A stretch of 64,000 bases of DNA from Macrobrachium rosenbergii (Eukaryota; Arthropoda; Malacostraca; Decapoda; Palaemonidae): NCBI RefSeq assembly GCF_040412425.1, contig NC_089788.1:62404720-62468719 (forward strand). The letters run 5' to 3'. A program made the position numbers and the translations under genes. Of this stretch, positions 11,715 to 21,754 are shown piece by piece. The notes beneath the pieces are model-generated. The model had not been told where the DNA came from. It was given only the letters and a program-made list of their open reading frames with translations, and did not search any database. Positions within the stretch are counted from its first letter, which is position 1. The number at the start of each line of letters is the position of its first letter.

Positions 11715-11960
11715 ACCCAGTGAGATCTGAGGGATCCAAGTGTCCAGTGGGATCCAAGTGTCCAGTGGGATCTGAGGGATCCAAGCATCCAGTGGGATCT
11801 GAGGGAACCAAGCATCCAGTGGGATCCGAGGGATCCAAGCATCCAGTGGGATCTGAGGGATCCAAGCATCCAGTGGGATCCAAGGGATCCAAGCATCCAG
11901 TGGGATCCAAGGGATCCAAGCGTCCAGTGGGATCCGAGGATCCGAGCGTCCAGTGGGATC
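11715..11960 (+). repeat. 27-bp minisatellite coding a 9-residue GSxGSKHPV repeat in gag
   Basis: About eight to nine tandem units keep the gag frame (GSEGSKHPV with E/K, S/T and H/R/C variants; one unit is only six residues). Copies 1 and 3 have a Pro/Ser-rich but non-repetitive linker at this place, so the expansion is specific to copy 2. Confidence 0.9.
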
Positions 11961-13204
11961 TGTTAGTGTAGTGTTTAAGCATGCAGTGTTTGAGCATTCA
12001 CCTGTGCACGTGTTTACTCCAGTGTGTGTCAACTCACCATCCAGCTTGGCACCAGCTTCTACCAGGCACCTGGCACCACATGCAGGGCGCCAAATGCCAC
12101 CTCTCCAGTCGGGCGCGGCGCTTGCATACTGTTCAGGATCCTTCATTGGAACCCATCCAGCGTCGCCTGGACAGCATTCAGGATGTACTGCAGAAGGCGA
12201 CATCAACTCAGGAGCCTGCGGACTTAGGCACTTCACTTATTTTATCTGAAGACGACGACGTTGAAGAGGAATAGCCTTCTTCAGCATATGCTTCTCTATT
12301 AAAATAATTCCTGTTTTGCTACCCAACTTTCTTTTCCCCAGAGACCCCGTCATCTCCGAGTTCGGCATTCATGATGAGACAGCCTGTGGAATCCTCCAGG
12401 CTGCCCAAGATGGTACTTTCTTCCTCATCGAAGAAAGCCCTGTCAGGTATCAAGAGTTGGCTGACAGAAAAGAGGGATCTGGGCGAAGCTGTATTTTGTG
12501 CCCCTCCGCCTCGTCTGTCGAAAAGGAGGTACTTATGTCACTGGGAAAGCTCTTCCTTTGGGAATTTCTGCCTCCTCCCAAGGGGACCTCTCTAGCCTGA
12601 TCGATTTGGCACGTAGATCAGCATTCTCCTCCACCAAGATTTTATTCACTTCATTGGAACTGGACCACTTGGTGAGAGACATTCTTAAAGTGTTCAAAAC
12701 CTTCAGCTTCCTCGATTGGACCGTGGGTGCCTTAGTGAAGAAAATTGAGGACTGTGCCACCCTTCAGGATAACTTCTCTGCAGACTGACTAGGAGTTCTC
12801 TCCTGCGTAGATAAGGCAATTAGGGATGGTTCCCAATAGCTGGCTGCCTTATCTGCAGTGGGAGTCCTCAAGAAGAGAGAATAGTGGTGCTCTTTCACCA
12901 CAAAAGGGGTCACTCCCTCCCAAAGGTCGGCTCTCCTTTTTGCGCCCTTAGACCGCTGTAGTCTGTTTCCCCGTGCCACCGTAGAGTGCGTAACAGCGGA
13001 GTTACAAAAGAAATCCATGCAGGATCTACTGGCACAGTCTTCCAAGCATCCTAGGGAGACAGGACGTGTTCTGATGGTCTCTTGCATCTAGAACAGTCTC
13101 CCCGCTGCAGCAGCAGCCGTTTTGAGGCGGTAGAGCTAGGTTCCAGTCCCACCCATGTATGAATATTTGGTCAGTTCAGCCAACTAGGAAAATGTCAGTC
13201 AAGC

Positions 13205-14720
13205 CGCCTTCTCGCAAGTGAGGATCCTGTCCTTCGTGTTCTGGTGGGAGCCAGGCTTCTACACTTTTGGAGCAAGTGGGAAGAAAAATGTCGAGCCATG
13301 GGTCCCATCCAGGGAGAAACCTCCCATAGTGTCCTCTCCCATCAACTTGACAGTCTACGCCATAGGCTTGGAGAGGTCTTGTCCCTGCTCAGGAAGAGAG
13401 CTGCAGGGGTGGTCGAAGACACAAGCATGGATGGGTTTTACAACTGCCTATTTGATGTCCCCAAATCATCAGGGGGTTGGAGAGCAGTCTTGGACATCAG
13501 CTCCCTGAATTTCTTTGTACAAACCACAAAATTCATGATAGAAACCAGTCATTCAGTCCTGTCTGCTATCCGCCAGGGGGACTGGATGGCGACTATAGTC
13601 ATGCAGGAGCATACTTCCATGTACTAGTACGTCCAGACTCCAGGAAGTATGTAAGGCTTGTGTTCCAGGGCAGTCTTCCAATTTCGGGCTCTGTGCTTCG
13701 GCCTCTCTGCAGCCTCTCAAGTTTTTACCCGGGTTCTCGCTCCCCCAGCGAAGTGGCTCCATCTCACGGGGATCAACATTTGTCTATATCTAGATGATTG
13801 GCTCTTACACTCCCCCTCAAGAATGATGCACTGAGGATCTTCAGAAGACACTTCTCCTGGCCCAAGAGTTGGTCTTTTAATCAACTTAGACAAATCTCAG
13901 CTAGTCCCGACTCAGTCGATTCTTTATTTGGGAATGAAGATCGAACTCTGAGTTTTCGGGCTTTTCCGTCCTGACAAAATAGTCCAATCCTGCCTCCGGA
14001 CAGTTCGAACCTTCCTCTCTCCCCGTTATGCTCAGCCAACGAATGGGTGAGTCTGCTGCACACTCTTTCATCCTTAGAGAAGTTCATTCCTTTAGGAATT
14101 CTCCACATGAGAGTGTTACAATTCTTCCTGAAGGCCAGTTGGCACAGGAAGACCCTGCCGGACGCTCTTATTTTTCCGATCACACCTGAGATCAAGGAGG
14201 CCCTTCATTGGTGGCTTAGAGAAGGAAGGTTTTCAGAAGGGAAGTCACTGCATCCTCTGAGCCCCAACCTCATGTTCTACTCAGATGCATTGGATCTGGT
14301 TTGGACCCTCTCCAGGAGGATATGGAGGTATCAAGGACGTAGTCTCAAGCTGAGAGAAAACTCAATATCAACGTGAAGGAGCTGAAGGCATTTCACTTTG
14401 CCCTTCAGCATTTGTCAACAGCACCGTCATAGTCCACTCAGACAATACAACCACTCTAGCGTACATCAAGAACCAGGTAGGGACTCACTCCTCCTCACTT
14501 TGTGAAGCAGCCAAGGATCTCCTCCCTGGGGCTCAGGATAATCACACCAAGATTGTCACAAGATTTATCCAGGGTAAATTAAATGCCCTAGGTGATTAAT
14601 TAAGTCATTGCAAACAGGTCCTACTTATGGAGTGGACACTGAATCTGCAGGTGTGCACCGACCTGTGGAAATGGTGGGGAAAGCCTTCGGTAGACCTGTA
14701 TGCAATATCAAGGAATCATC
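13205..14720 (+). pseudogene. DIRS family A reverse transcriptase-RNase H, copy 2, broken
   Basis: RT begins near 13240 with 'ARLLHFWSKWEEKCRAMGP', then 'GFYNCLFDVPKSSGGWRAVL' (about 13433-13493), 'IRQGDW' and a damaged motif A in which 'MATIVMQEHTSMY' replaces the usual D-M-Q-D-x-Y-F-H stretch and a stop follows. 'RPDSRKYVRLVFQ' resumes in another frame, and 'LYLDDWL' remains readable near 13785. RNase H follows: 'MSLLHTLSSLEKFIPLG' (14047), 'MFYSDALDL' (about 14272-14298), 'VNVKELKAFHF' (about 14370) and 'DNTTTLAYIKN' (about 14440-14475). There are several frameshifts. Confidence 0.82.
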
Positions 14721-14989
14721 GTCTTCCCTTGTATTGTTCGCCAGCCCTGGACCCTCTCACTTGGGCAATGCTCCAGGACTGGTCGAACCTGGATGTCTAT
14801 GCCTTCCCATCATTCAGTATGGTGAGAAATGTCATCAACAAGTTTCTCTCACACAACAACACATCGATGACCCTGGTAACTCCTTTTTGGTTGCAGAAGG
14901 AATGGTTTCCGGACCACCTCAATCTACTGGTGGATTTCCCAAGACTTCTGCCACAGAAACTAAGTCTACTCAGGCAACTGCATTTTCAC

Positions 14990-16804
14990 CGGTTCCACCA
15001 AGGATTATCTGTTTTTGCTCTGACAGGCTTCAGACTCAGGAAGCTTGTCAGAGCAAAGGGCTTTTGAGATCAGCTGCAGAGGCATTTGCAAAGTGTAGAC
15101 ACCAGTCTTCCTCTAAGGTCTACCAGACTAATTCGGCAGTCTTGTGCAGCTGGTGTAGAAGACATGATGTCACGTCTACTTCTATCTCTTTTGAATCTTA
15201 CAGTTTAGGAGGAAACTGATATTGGTCCTGTTATTACTGTTTTCCTAAAATCAGTTAAGGGATCCTACTCTACTGCAGTATGGTTCTGCAGTTAAGTAAC
15301 TAGCACTCTTCACATAGTTTTCGAAGCTACAGTAAATGATGCGGCGCATTGGCCTCGAGGAAAGTGTTTTGTTGGAACCAGACTCACAGGCTCTTAACTT
15401 TCATCCCTAAGGTCTGTGTTCGTCTAAGACCAGTAATCCGTCCACATTCGGTTTCCTGGTCTTTGAGTAATGTATCGAGTTAGCTTCGGTAACCAACAAT
15501 CATCTTGTTCTTACCTTTCCTTGTTGGGGAAGACCCAAAATTTTTAATCAGCTTAGCTTCTAGTGTTAGTTTTCCTGTACTGTCTGCCCTGTCTAGCAGA
15601 ACCAATCATTTTGGTTTCCCCTCATCAGGGGTAGTGTTGCAAATTCCTCACCCTAACTTTCTATCTACAGTTGAAGGTCCTCATTTTCGGTGGTCACCTT
15701 GGAAAGTACTCCCCCTTTACAAGGTCTGTTTCTGTGCCCAGTTTTCTCCTTACAGGCTTTTTTGACAGGACCTCGCAATTTTGTCAGATCCTCTCTTTTA
15801 AAAAAAGGTGGGGGCTACTGTTGTCATTGTGTCTGCTATTAGGCAGAAAGTATTTTCTTAATACAAGCCTATTCAGGTTCAATCCTAAGCTCATGATCTT
15901 AGACGGTGACCACTTACATTATTTTCATTACATGAATTTAGAGGACCTTACTAATGTTCAAGGTAGAATTCTCCTAGTTTTCAACGTCTCTATTTTAAGT
16001 CTTTATTAGCATTAGAATGATGTTTATTTCTCTGTTATTATTTCACCGGCTGACACGGGACCCCGATCCAGAAAAAGGATTTTGACAAAGGAAAATCTAT
16101 TTCTGGGGAGGGGCCCGTCACCCGTGACCCACCCCTGTTTTTTCATTCTCTCCTCCCATGGTAAACATCATTCTAGTGGGGTGGGTGCTAACATGGAATG
16201 TGGCTAGTGTTGCCTTGTGTACAGTCCATGAGTAGTGCATGGGCTTGTATCGGCTCCTCTCTCGTTGGGACTTTTGACATTGGGAATCTTTATAGGCAGG
16301 GTCCCGTGATTGTGACAGTCTCACCCTTTACCATATAGGCTACTGACTCCATTTCTTGAGCTCGCTCTGGGGGTAGTAACCCCAGCTTTACATTTAGCTT
16401 TTCTCTGGTATCTAGCAACGGAATTACCTAGAAATAAGTGCTGAATGGATTATTTCACCGGGTGACACGGGCCCCTCCCCAGAAATAGATTTTTCCTTTG
16501 TCAAAATCCTTTTTTTACTCTTCTTGAGATTGTCCCGAGGTTTAGCCACACCCACGATCAATGGCTACAGGGCTATGCTAAACTCAGCATTTAGGCATAG
16601 AGGATTAGACTTGTCTGCTGATAAAGACATCAGTGACCTGATTAAGTCCTTAAACACTTCGAAACAGGAGAAGGTAGCTTTGGTGTCTTGGAATCTAGAT
16701 GTTGTTCAAAGATGGCTTTTGGGCCCTCCATTCGAGCCTCTTCAGTCCTCATCCCTTAGGGATCTAATTACGAAGACCCTCTTTCTAGTAGCCTTGGCTA
16801 TGTG
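14990..16804 (+). pseudogene. DIRS family A tyrosine recombinase, copy 2, split and truncated
   Basis: The N-terminal core-binding part (about 15020-15194) includes 'QACQSKGLLRSAAEAFAKCR' in the frame that also runs back through the RNase H region. It is interrupted by a 1.3-kb insertion and resumes at about 16514 with 'GLATPTINGYRAMLNSAFRH', 'ISDLIKSLNTSKQ' and 'SWNLDVVQRWLLGPPFEPL'. It ends at 'TKTLFLVALA'; the catalytic R, HxxR and Y blocks are all missing. A clear loss-of-function relic. Confidence 0.8.
15195..16513. mobile_element. Nested DIRS-like 3' end or fold-back element (family F) in copy 2 recombinase
   Basis: The insert is defined by comparison with copy 3, where the recombinase is contiguous. 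Its right part has arms at about 16072-16124 and 16458-16514 that are inverted complements (AAAAAGGATTTTGACAAAGG and its complement), and a further direct copy of 'ATTTCACCGG(C/G)TGACACGGG' at 16040 and 16453. The layout resembles the fold-back ends of families A and B, but the sequence is unrelated. The left part (15230-16030) holds no recognised domain. It is probably the right end of another DIRS-type element. Confidence 0.6.
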
Positions 16805-17154
16805 AATGTGAAATGGGTTCACATTTATAATTTCCCAAGATTTCTGTAGCTGCAGTGAGGTAATTATTTGTGGGATCAATTTTAGAGGCCACTCACCAGC
16901 ATGGATTTAGTTTGTAATTCAGCTTAAGGCATTGCTGTGAACCATACAATATGTGGACTGCAGATGTTTTAGGAACACAGGTACCTGTTTGTTCATACAT
17001 ACATGGAACAAACCTTGGTCTTAACGTAGGGATAGCTTCTCTGGCGCTAGCTGGAGTCCGGTTAAAAATAACACAAGGAATTGGTGGCAACAGGCATCAG
17101 CAAATAGGGGAGTAGGAGGAAGCTACACGACCTGTTTCCCCCCCCTACATATCG
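16805..17154 (-). repeat. Spacer with a terminal repeat of DIRS family D
   Basis: No gene is seen. The reverse strand at about 17075-16985 matches about 58810-58895: both have 'ACCGG', 'CCAGCT', then 'AGGTTTGTTCC(A/G)TGTATG'. The 58.8-kb copy precedes a DIRS-like RT fragment, so this piece is probably a detached family D end. Confidence 0.5.
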
Positions 17155-17645
17155 TCACACCAGTTTCTCTTTTAAACGCCCTCACATAGCAGACGGTTGA
17201 GTGTCCATCTTTTGCAAGAAGCTGGTTATTTCACACTTCCTGCCTACATACGCCTATGGCATTTTGGTTTTTCTTTCTTTTTTTATGTAAAGTGGAGAAG
17301 GGAGACAGGGCCTCAATCTGTAGTTTCTGTCAAGATGTTTTAACAGTAAAGCATTTGTTAACTGATTGCCCAGTTTTTACCTAAGAAAGGAGAGTTACCT
17401 CACTCTATGGCAGGTTCATGAGTGAGGTACTTGATAATAATTGTGATATCAGGAAACTAATGCTGTTTTTAAAGAAAATTAACTTTTATTTCAGAATTCA
17501 ACTTTCTTCAGATTTTACAGATTTATTTATTTAATTCATATTTTTTGGTACATTTTTTAATCTGAATTTATAGTTTTAATGAATTTTAGTTAAATTAAAT
17601 TTTGATTTTAAGCACTGAATGGCCATAGTTCCCCCAGTGCTTGGC
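17155..17645 (+). mobile_element. 5'-truncated LINE tail, copy A
   Basis: The sequence encodes the C-terminal cysteine/histidine motif of RNase H-containing LINEs (CSFCQ…VKHLLTDCPVF, about 17317-17380), interrupted by a stop. An AT-rich 3' UTR follows, ending in 'GCACTGAATGGCCATAG…CCAGTGCTTGGCATG' and a short AATCA-type tail. It is uninterrupted across 17601-17615, which supplies the empty site for the DIRS insertion in copy B. Confidence 0.75.
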
Positions 17646-17869
17646 ATGTATGCCTAAAATCCATAAATCAGTCAATCAGTAAAGGAGTTCTGGTATCCAG
17701 CAAGGGACTCTCCTTTTTTTTCACATTCCTCTTTCAGTGGAAGTAAGGAGAGACTTAATTTGGTGGCTAGACAGCAGGAACCTCCTAATAGGAGTACCAC
17801 TTGGCACTCCCCCTCTGGAGATGCTTCTGTTTTTGAATGCATCTACTGAAGGATGGGACACACACCTTA

Positions 17870-18084
17870 TAGGATACTCATGGGCAGGGTAAGTAAGAGG
17901 CACCATTCCCATGTTGACAGTTTATTACAGAAGCGTCTTAATCCTGAGGTGGATACAGGGCAACTGACATTCGTGCTAAAATCTTGGCGCAGACGGAGTT
18001 AGGTAATGCGTTGCTAACCATAGACATAACATTAGATTCAGCAGTATTACTGATATCAGTAACATGATACATACTTATTCTACA
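17870..18084 (-). repeat. 3' LTR of the minus-strand LTR element
   Basis: About 215 bp, close to identical in layout to 20138-20353. On the minus strand it starts TGTAGAATAAG, directly after a run of seven or more G. Confidence 0.85.
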
Positions 18085-18248
18085 CCCCCCCTGCTACGCA
18101 TTACCGCGAAACATAGGTTTACTCAAAATTCAAAATTAGAGATAAACATAGGATATAATCAAGAAGAGGCAAAATAAAGAAAAAAAAATCAGCAAGGAAT
18201 GGTTAATCGAAGGAAAACTTAATAATAGTTCAGCAAACAGAATGCTAT

Positions 18249-19090
18249 CTATTTTCCACCTTCGTAGTCCTTCATCAGTGTGGGGCATTTAGTTGGCCTT
18301 GAACTATGCCTACCAAGGGGTGGGGGACTGCCATGGCCAGCATATACCTCCTGGTCCTGGGTACGTGGCGCTGCCCCAGCTGGTTCTATAGTAGGGCACT
18401 GGCTCTTTGCTGTTATGTATTTCAGGTGGTGGAAATTTCTCCTCGACATTCTGCCAGTCCCATCTATTTTAATTAAATACTGTCCATATGGGAGTCTTTC
18501 CATTACCACCCCCGATCAATCCCACTGCTTACTGACTAAATCCTGTACCAGGACTTGGTTGCCTACATGTAGGTATGGCAGCTGCCTTGCATGCAGGTAC
18601 CTGAGAAACGTTCCAGCAGCCACTGCTTGAATAGGGGAACGTTATCCTCTGTGGGAGAGTATGGCAGCTCATTGGGTGTCTCATTAACCCCCCCATGCCC
18701 AAAACTTCATTCCCATGAATATTTAAAACTGAGATTCAGGAAATTAGGATCCACCAACCCTAATGATTTGCATGCACTTAATGACAGAAATAATTTGCAT
18801 GTCCCATTGACAAAATACATACACTCACTTGTTGACATGCTGCCACACTTAATGTTAACCTAACAATATCCCATTACACTCATTAGACCTCCTGCTGCAT
18901 GTTGTAGCTTTACTTCAGCTTTATTTAGATTTTTCACATCAATTCCCAGGCTCTGTGCCTGGACTGACCCAGCAATGCATACCACAGCCCAGGTATCAGC
19001 TACAGCTTCTAATATGCAACTTTTATTATCTTTAACACACGAGACCGTGACATTCACGGTCGGCTTGCGTGCATAACGCAGCACCAACAC
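18249..19090 (-). pseudogene. Protease remnant joined to polyprotein C-terminal tail
   Basis: The upper part (19090-18860) encodes a retropepsin-like segment: 'CILEAVADTWAVVCIAG', where the catalytic D-T-G has become D-T-W, then 'LGIDVKNLNKAEVKLQHAAG'. A stop follows. The lower part (about 18580-18400) reads 'GNQVLVQDLV' and 'LPYGQYLIKIDGTGRMSRRN', which resembles the post-integrase end of Ty3-type polyproteins. RT, RNase H and integrase are missing between them, so this looks like an internal deletion. The family assignment of the tail is from memory of such elements and is moderate. Confidence 0.6.
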
Positions 19091-19180
19091 TTAACACTTT
19101 TCAATCGAACCTCCCAGCCACTGACGTTGTCTTCCGCATAGCCTGTCGTCAGCTGCCGATTCTGTTCGCAGCAATGGTGC

Positions 19181-20129
19181 CTATCTTACCATCCAATGCG
19201 CCCTTGCTAGGCATACAACTTTTGCTCCCATAGCAACGATTGGCAAAGTGCCCTGTTTTTCCGCAATCCTGAAAAACTCACATTTCACTCTTACCTTGGA
19301 GCTCGATTTCGCCACATCTTCCTTCTTTTTCTGGTAATTTGTTTTCACTGCTGCTACTTCTTCCAGTGGCAATGCCGATTCCTCCTCCCTCTCGATGCCT
19401 GCCTCGTTGAACTCTCTTTGCTCCCCTCTTTGTGTGGGCCCCCGCATTCCCGTACTGCTTCCTCGAATGCCTCACACTTTGCCATGATTGCACTAACAGA
19501 ATTGTACTTCTCAAAGTTTTCTAAAATATCCTGTTTTAACTTTTGATTCCGTATGCCACTCACAATTTTACCTGCCAGCATATTCACATAAATCCTCTCT
19601 GCACACTCGAGGGCATCCCGCTGGCACCTGTGGATGTATTCCTTTGCCGTTTCTTCTACTCTCTGTCTTCCTATGAAGAACTTATCCCACACAACCGCTC
19701 TGTTCGCTGTCTTCGTGATTATTTTTCTCAGGGCATCAAAAGCATCCTCTACCCCTAGGGCATTCCAAGTGGCTGAAGAGAATTGGGCATCTATTGCACT
19801 TTGCAATTTGTCTTCGCATAGTAGCCTGATATTCATTACTGCCTCATCATGGGAAAACCTGTTGATTTTTATCCAATCTTCCGTAGATCGCTTCCAGCGC
19901 CTAAGTCCTCTGCTGACATCACATACATGCAATTTTTGGGGGAAATATGTTTGCTGTTCCCCCTGCCTAGTGCTGAATTATTCCCACCTGTTTGTATGGC
20001 CGTACCTAATGCCTGAACTAATGTGTTTAGATCCACTGTTGTGCCATCGCCGATGCTACTTCTGGTGTGTCTGCTTTTTAGCAATATTCTACGAAGTCCT
20101 GACATTCTGCGTAGGTAATACTCCGTCAC
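19181..20129 (-). pseudogene. Gag of the LTR retrotransposon, frameshifted
   Basis: Reading downward from about 20129, an N-terminal segment (to about 19900) is followed after one frameshift by a conserved gag core of about 150 residues (19915-19440) with 'RRWKRSTEDWIKINRF', 'DAFDALRKIITKTANRAVVW' and 'EEFIHRCQRD'-like wording (here AKEYIHRCQRDALEC). A glutamate-rich linker follows. Another shift of frame reveals a CCHC zinc knuckle, DCGKTGHFANRC, at about 19215-19262. Capsid and nucleocapsid roles follow from this domain order. Two or three frameshifts inactivate it. Confidence 0.75.
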
Positions 20130-20136
20130 TGCGCCA
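20119..20136 (-). other. Primer binding site of the LTR element
   Basis: Starting one base inside the 5' LTR, the minus strand reads TGGCGCAGTGACGGAG. It begins with the TGG expected opposite a tRNA CCA end. The tRNA species was not determined. Confidence 0.65.
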
Positions 20137-20137
20137 T

Positions 20138-20353
20138 TAGGATACCCTATGGGCAGGGTAAGTAAGAGACACTATTCCCGTGTTGACGGTTTATTACAAA
20201 AGCGTCTTAATCCTAAGGTGGGTACAGGGTAACTGATGTTCGTGCCAAAATCTTGGTGCGGACGGAGTTAAGTAATGCATTGCTAACGATAGACATAACA
20301 TTCATTTCAGTAGTATTACTGATATCAGTAACATGGTACATACTTATCCTACA
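20138..20353 (-). repeat. 5' LTR of the minus-strand LTR element
   Basis: About 216 bp. On the minus strand it starts TGTAGGATAAG and ends TATCCTA. Substitutions relative to the other LTR are scattered, so the insertion is not recent. Confidence 0.85.
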
Positions 20354-20949
20354 CACTTGGAGGAGGTGTTGGTTTCAGGTGTGGGGGATCAGAACGACAA
20401 ACACCACATCAGTATCCTGGAACTGAAAGCCATATTTCTGGCCCTGCAGGAGCTTCAGGATTGGATGATAAGGTACTCCATGGTGTTGATGAACGACTTA
20501 CACCAGTGTGGTGGCATATGTCAACAAGCAATGGGGACTGGTGTCTTTCCAGCTTAGGTAAGCAGTACAGGTGCATGAGTGGGTAGTAGAGCTGTCAGAC
20601 AGGTATATTCCAAGTTTTTGGAATGTGGTGGCAAGCAAGCCCAGCTGCCAGAGTTAGGTGATAGGGACAGAATGGTCTCTACACCCAGGCATTGCAGAGG
20701 GACTCTCTGAGGTTTGGAGGGTGCTAAGTATACCAGTAGACCTGTTTGCAACCTGGTACAACAGAAAGCTCTCTGTGTTCTGTTTTATGTTACAGGACCC
20801 ATGGGCCGTGATGGAGGATGCCTTCCAGCACCCATAAGACAACCTCTGTTTTGCATGATATGTCATGTAGTCAGCAGGGTGTTGATTACCCCAAATCTCA
20901 GGTTGACTGGTGGTCCCCAATTGGCCACATGCTGAGTGTTATCTGGACC

Positions 20950-21425
20950 AGCTTGCTCGGACATCGCTACACATCATCACACCAGTTTCTCTTTTAACTG
21001 CTTTCATAGCAGACGGTTGAGTGCCCATCTTTTGCAAGAAGCTGGTTATTTCACACTTCCTGCCTACATATGCCTATGGTGCTTTGGGTTTTCCTTCTTT
21101 TTTTTATGTAAAGTGGAGAAGGGAGACAGGGCCCCAATCTGTAGTTTCTGTCAAGAAGTTTTAACAGTAAAGCATTTATTAACTGATTGCCCAGTTCTTA
21201 CCCAAGAAAGGAGAACTACCTCACTCTATGGCAGGTCCATGATTGAGGTACTTGACAATAATTGTGACATCAGGAAACTAATGCAGTTTTTAAAGAAAAT
21301 TAACTTTTATTTCAGAATTTAACTTTTATCAGATTTTACAATTTATTTAATTCATATTTTTTGGTACATTTTTTAATCTGAATTTATAGTTTTAATGAAT
21401 TTTAGCTAAATTAAATTTTGATTTT
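20950..21425 (+). mobile_element. 5'-truncated LINE tail, copy B, left part
   Basis: The sequence matches copy A from about 17160. The frame is better preserved here: 'VEKGDRAPICSFCQEVLTVK' and 'HLLTDCPVLTQERRTTSLYG' form the terminal Cys/His motif of RNase H-containing LINEs, with an open frame to 21322. The 3' UTR is cut at 21425 by DIRS copy 3 and resumes at 27562. Confidence 0.8.
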
Positions 21426-21754
21426 ATATAAGTAACTTACTAAATAATTACATAGCTATAGTTTCTACTTTACGCGGCAGCTCAAAATTCGAAATTCGCA
21501 GTAGCACTCTTTTGTTTTGGGTGTAGGTATGCTGCCCCGCCCACTACTGGGGAAGAATAGGTACAAAGTAGCCAAAGAGCTCAATTCTTTTCTGCCAGTT
21601 AATGACTAAATACCAGTTATTAGCAGATCTTGATTCTTTTTCGCCGGATGGTCGGAGATTGTCTTTGGTGAAGTACTCAGCTTTTGGTAGCGCAGCTATT
21701 TAGATTAGCCAGAATTTGGATTTATATCTTCAGTTGTGACCTGTTTTAACCATT

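Larger units (their letters stand above)
9390..13200 (+). pseudogene. DIRS family A gag-like ORF, copy 2, interrupted
   Basis: The N terminus (about 9390-9490) reads SDSSSSSVQFCSSGC and aligns with copy 3's SDSSLS...YCSKGC. It resumes at 10583-10672, where a CDKCRDW motif corresponds to CDECKDW in copy 3. This pattern of paired cysteines suggests a small zinc-binding head. After the MITE come a basic, Ala-rich helix, the 'SEPNAIASLEARIDH' motif (about 11090-11133), the 9-residue repeat array and then the conserved C-terminal gag block with 'LPKMVLSSSSKKAL' (12400) and 'RSAFSSTKILFTSLELDHLV' (about 12615-12675). Several frameshifts separate the blocks. The product is not functional as it stands. 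Confidence 0.75.
9041..16804 (+). mobile_element. DIRS retrotransposon, family A copy 2, 3'-truncated and multiply interrupted
   Basis: The left end (about 9041-9300) matches the left end of copy 3 (21426-21690): a TATATAAGTAA-type terminus, then the stretch ending in a cysteine-rich gag start. The order is gag, RT-RNase H, recombinase. It stops abruptly at 16804 within 'LFLVALA', just before the first catalytic arginine block of the recombinase, so the 3' end and right terminal repeat are gone. Four later events are nested in it: a 1.1-kb insert (about 9484-10582), a MITE (10675-10908), a minisatellite (11715-11960) and another DIRS-like end (15195-16513). Confidence 0.88.
17870..20353 (-). 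mobile_element. LTR retrotransposon deletion derivative (gag, protease, pol tail; no RT/IN), ~2.48 kb
   Basis: Two ~215-bp direct repeats (17870-18084 and 20138-20353) bound about 2.05 kb. Read on the minus strand, a tRNA-primer-like site follows the 5' LTR, then gag, a protease remnant and a short segment resembling the very C terminus of a Ty3-type polyprotein. A G-rich polypurine run (about 18083-18093 on this strand) precedes the 3' LTR. Reverse transcriptase, RNase H and integrase are absent; the space between protease and tail is too small for them. The target was a DIRS family E RNase H sequence, interrupted between 17869 and 20354; the flanking duplication is short and imperfect. Movement would need another element's enzymes. 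Confidence 0.82.
17650..20935 (+). pseudogene. DIRS family E RNase H fragment, copy A, split by an LTR element
   Basis: The left part (17650-17869) encodes 'VRRDLIWWLDSRNL' and 'LFLNASTEGWDTHL', an RNase H start whose usual aspartate (LFLDAS in the 27.8-kb copy) is now asparagine. It resumes at 20354 with 'EEVLVSGV', 'ISILELKAIFLALQELQD' (catalytic Glu region) and 'VLMNDLHQCGGICQQ'. Downstream come 'GTEWSLHPGIAEGLSEVWRV' and 'VDLFATWYNRKLSVF' (about 20660-20790), typical of the DIRS RNase H to recombinase junction. The wording differs from family A, so it is another DIRS family. Confidence 0.75.

Noticed and set aside
11715..11960. Regular short repeats as a CRISPR array
   Set aside because: Units are contiguous 27-bp blocks without unique spacers, lie in a gag frame and the genome is eukaryotic.
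11580..12236. 218-codon minus-strand frame rich in IPLDAW repeats
   Set aside because: It is the antisense reading of the 27-bp gag minisatellite; its regularity comes from the repeat.
17155..17520. Independent host zinc-finger gene from the CxxC…HxxxxC motif
   Set aside because: The same motif and 3' UTR recur at 20950 and the pattern is the C terminus of RNase H-containing LINEs.
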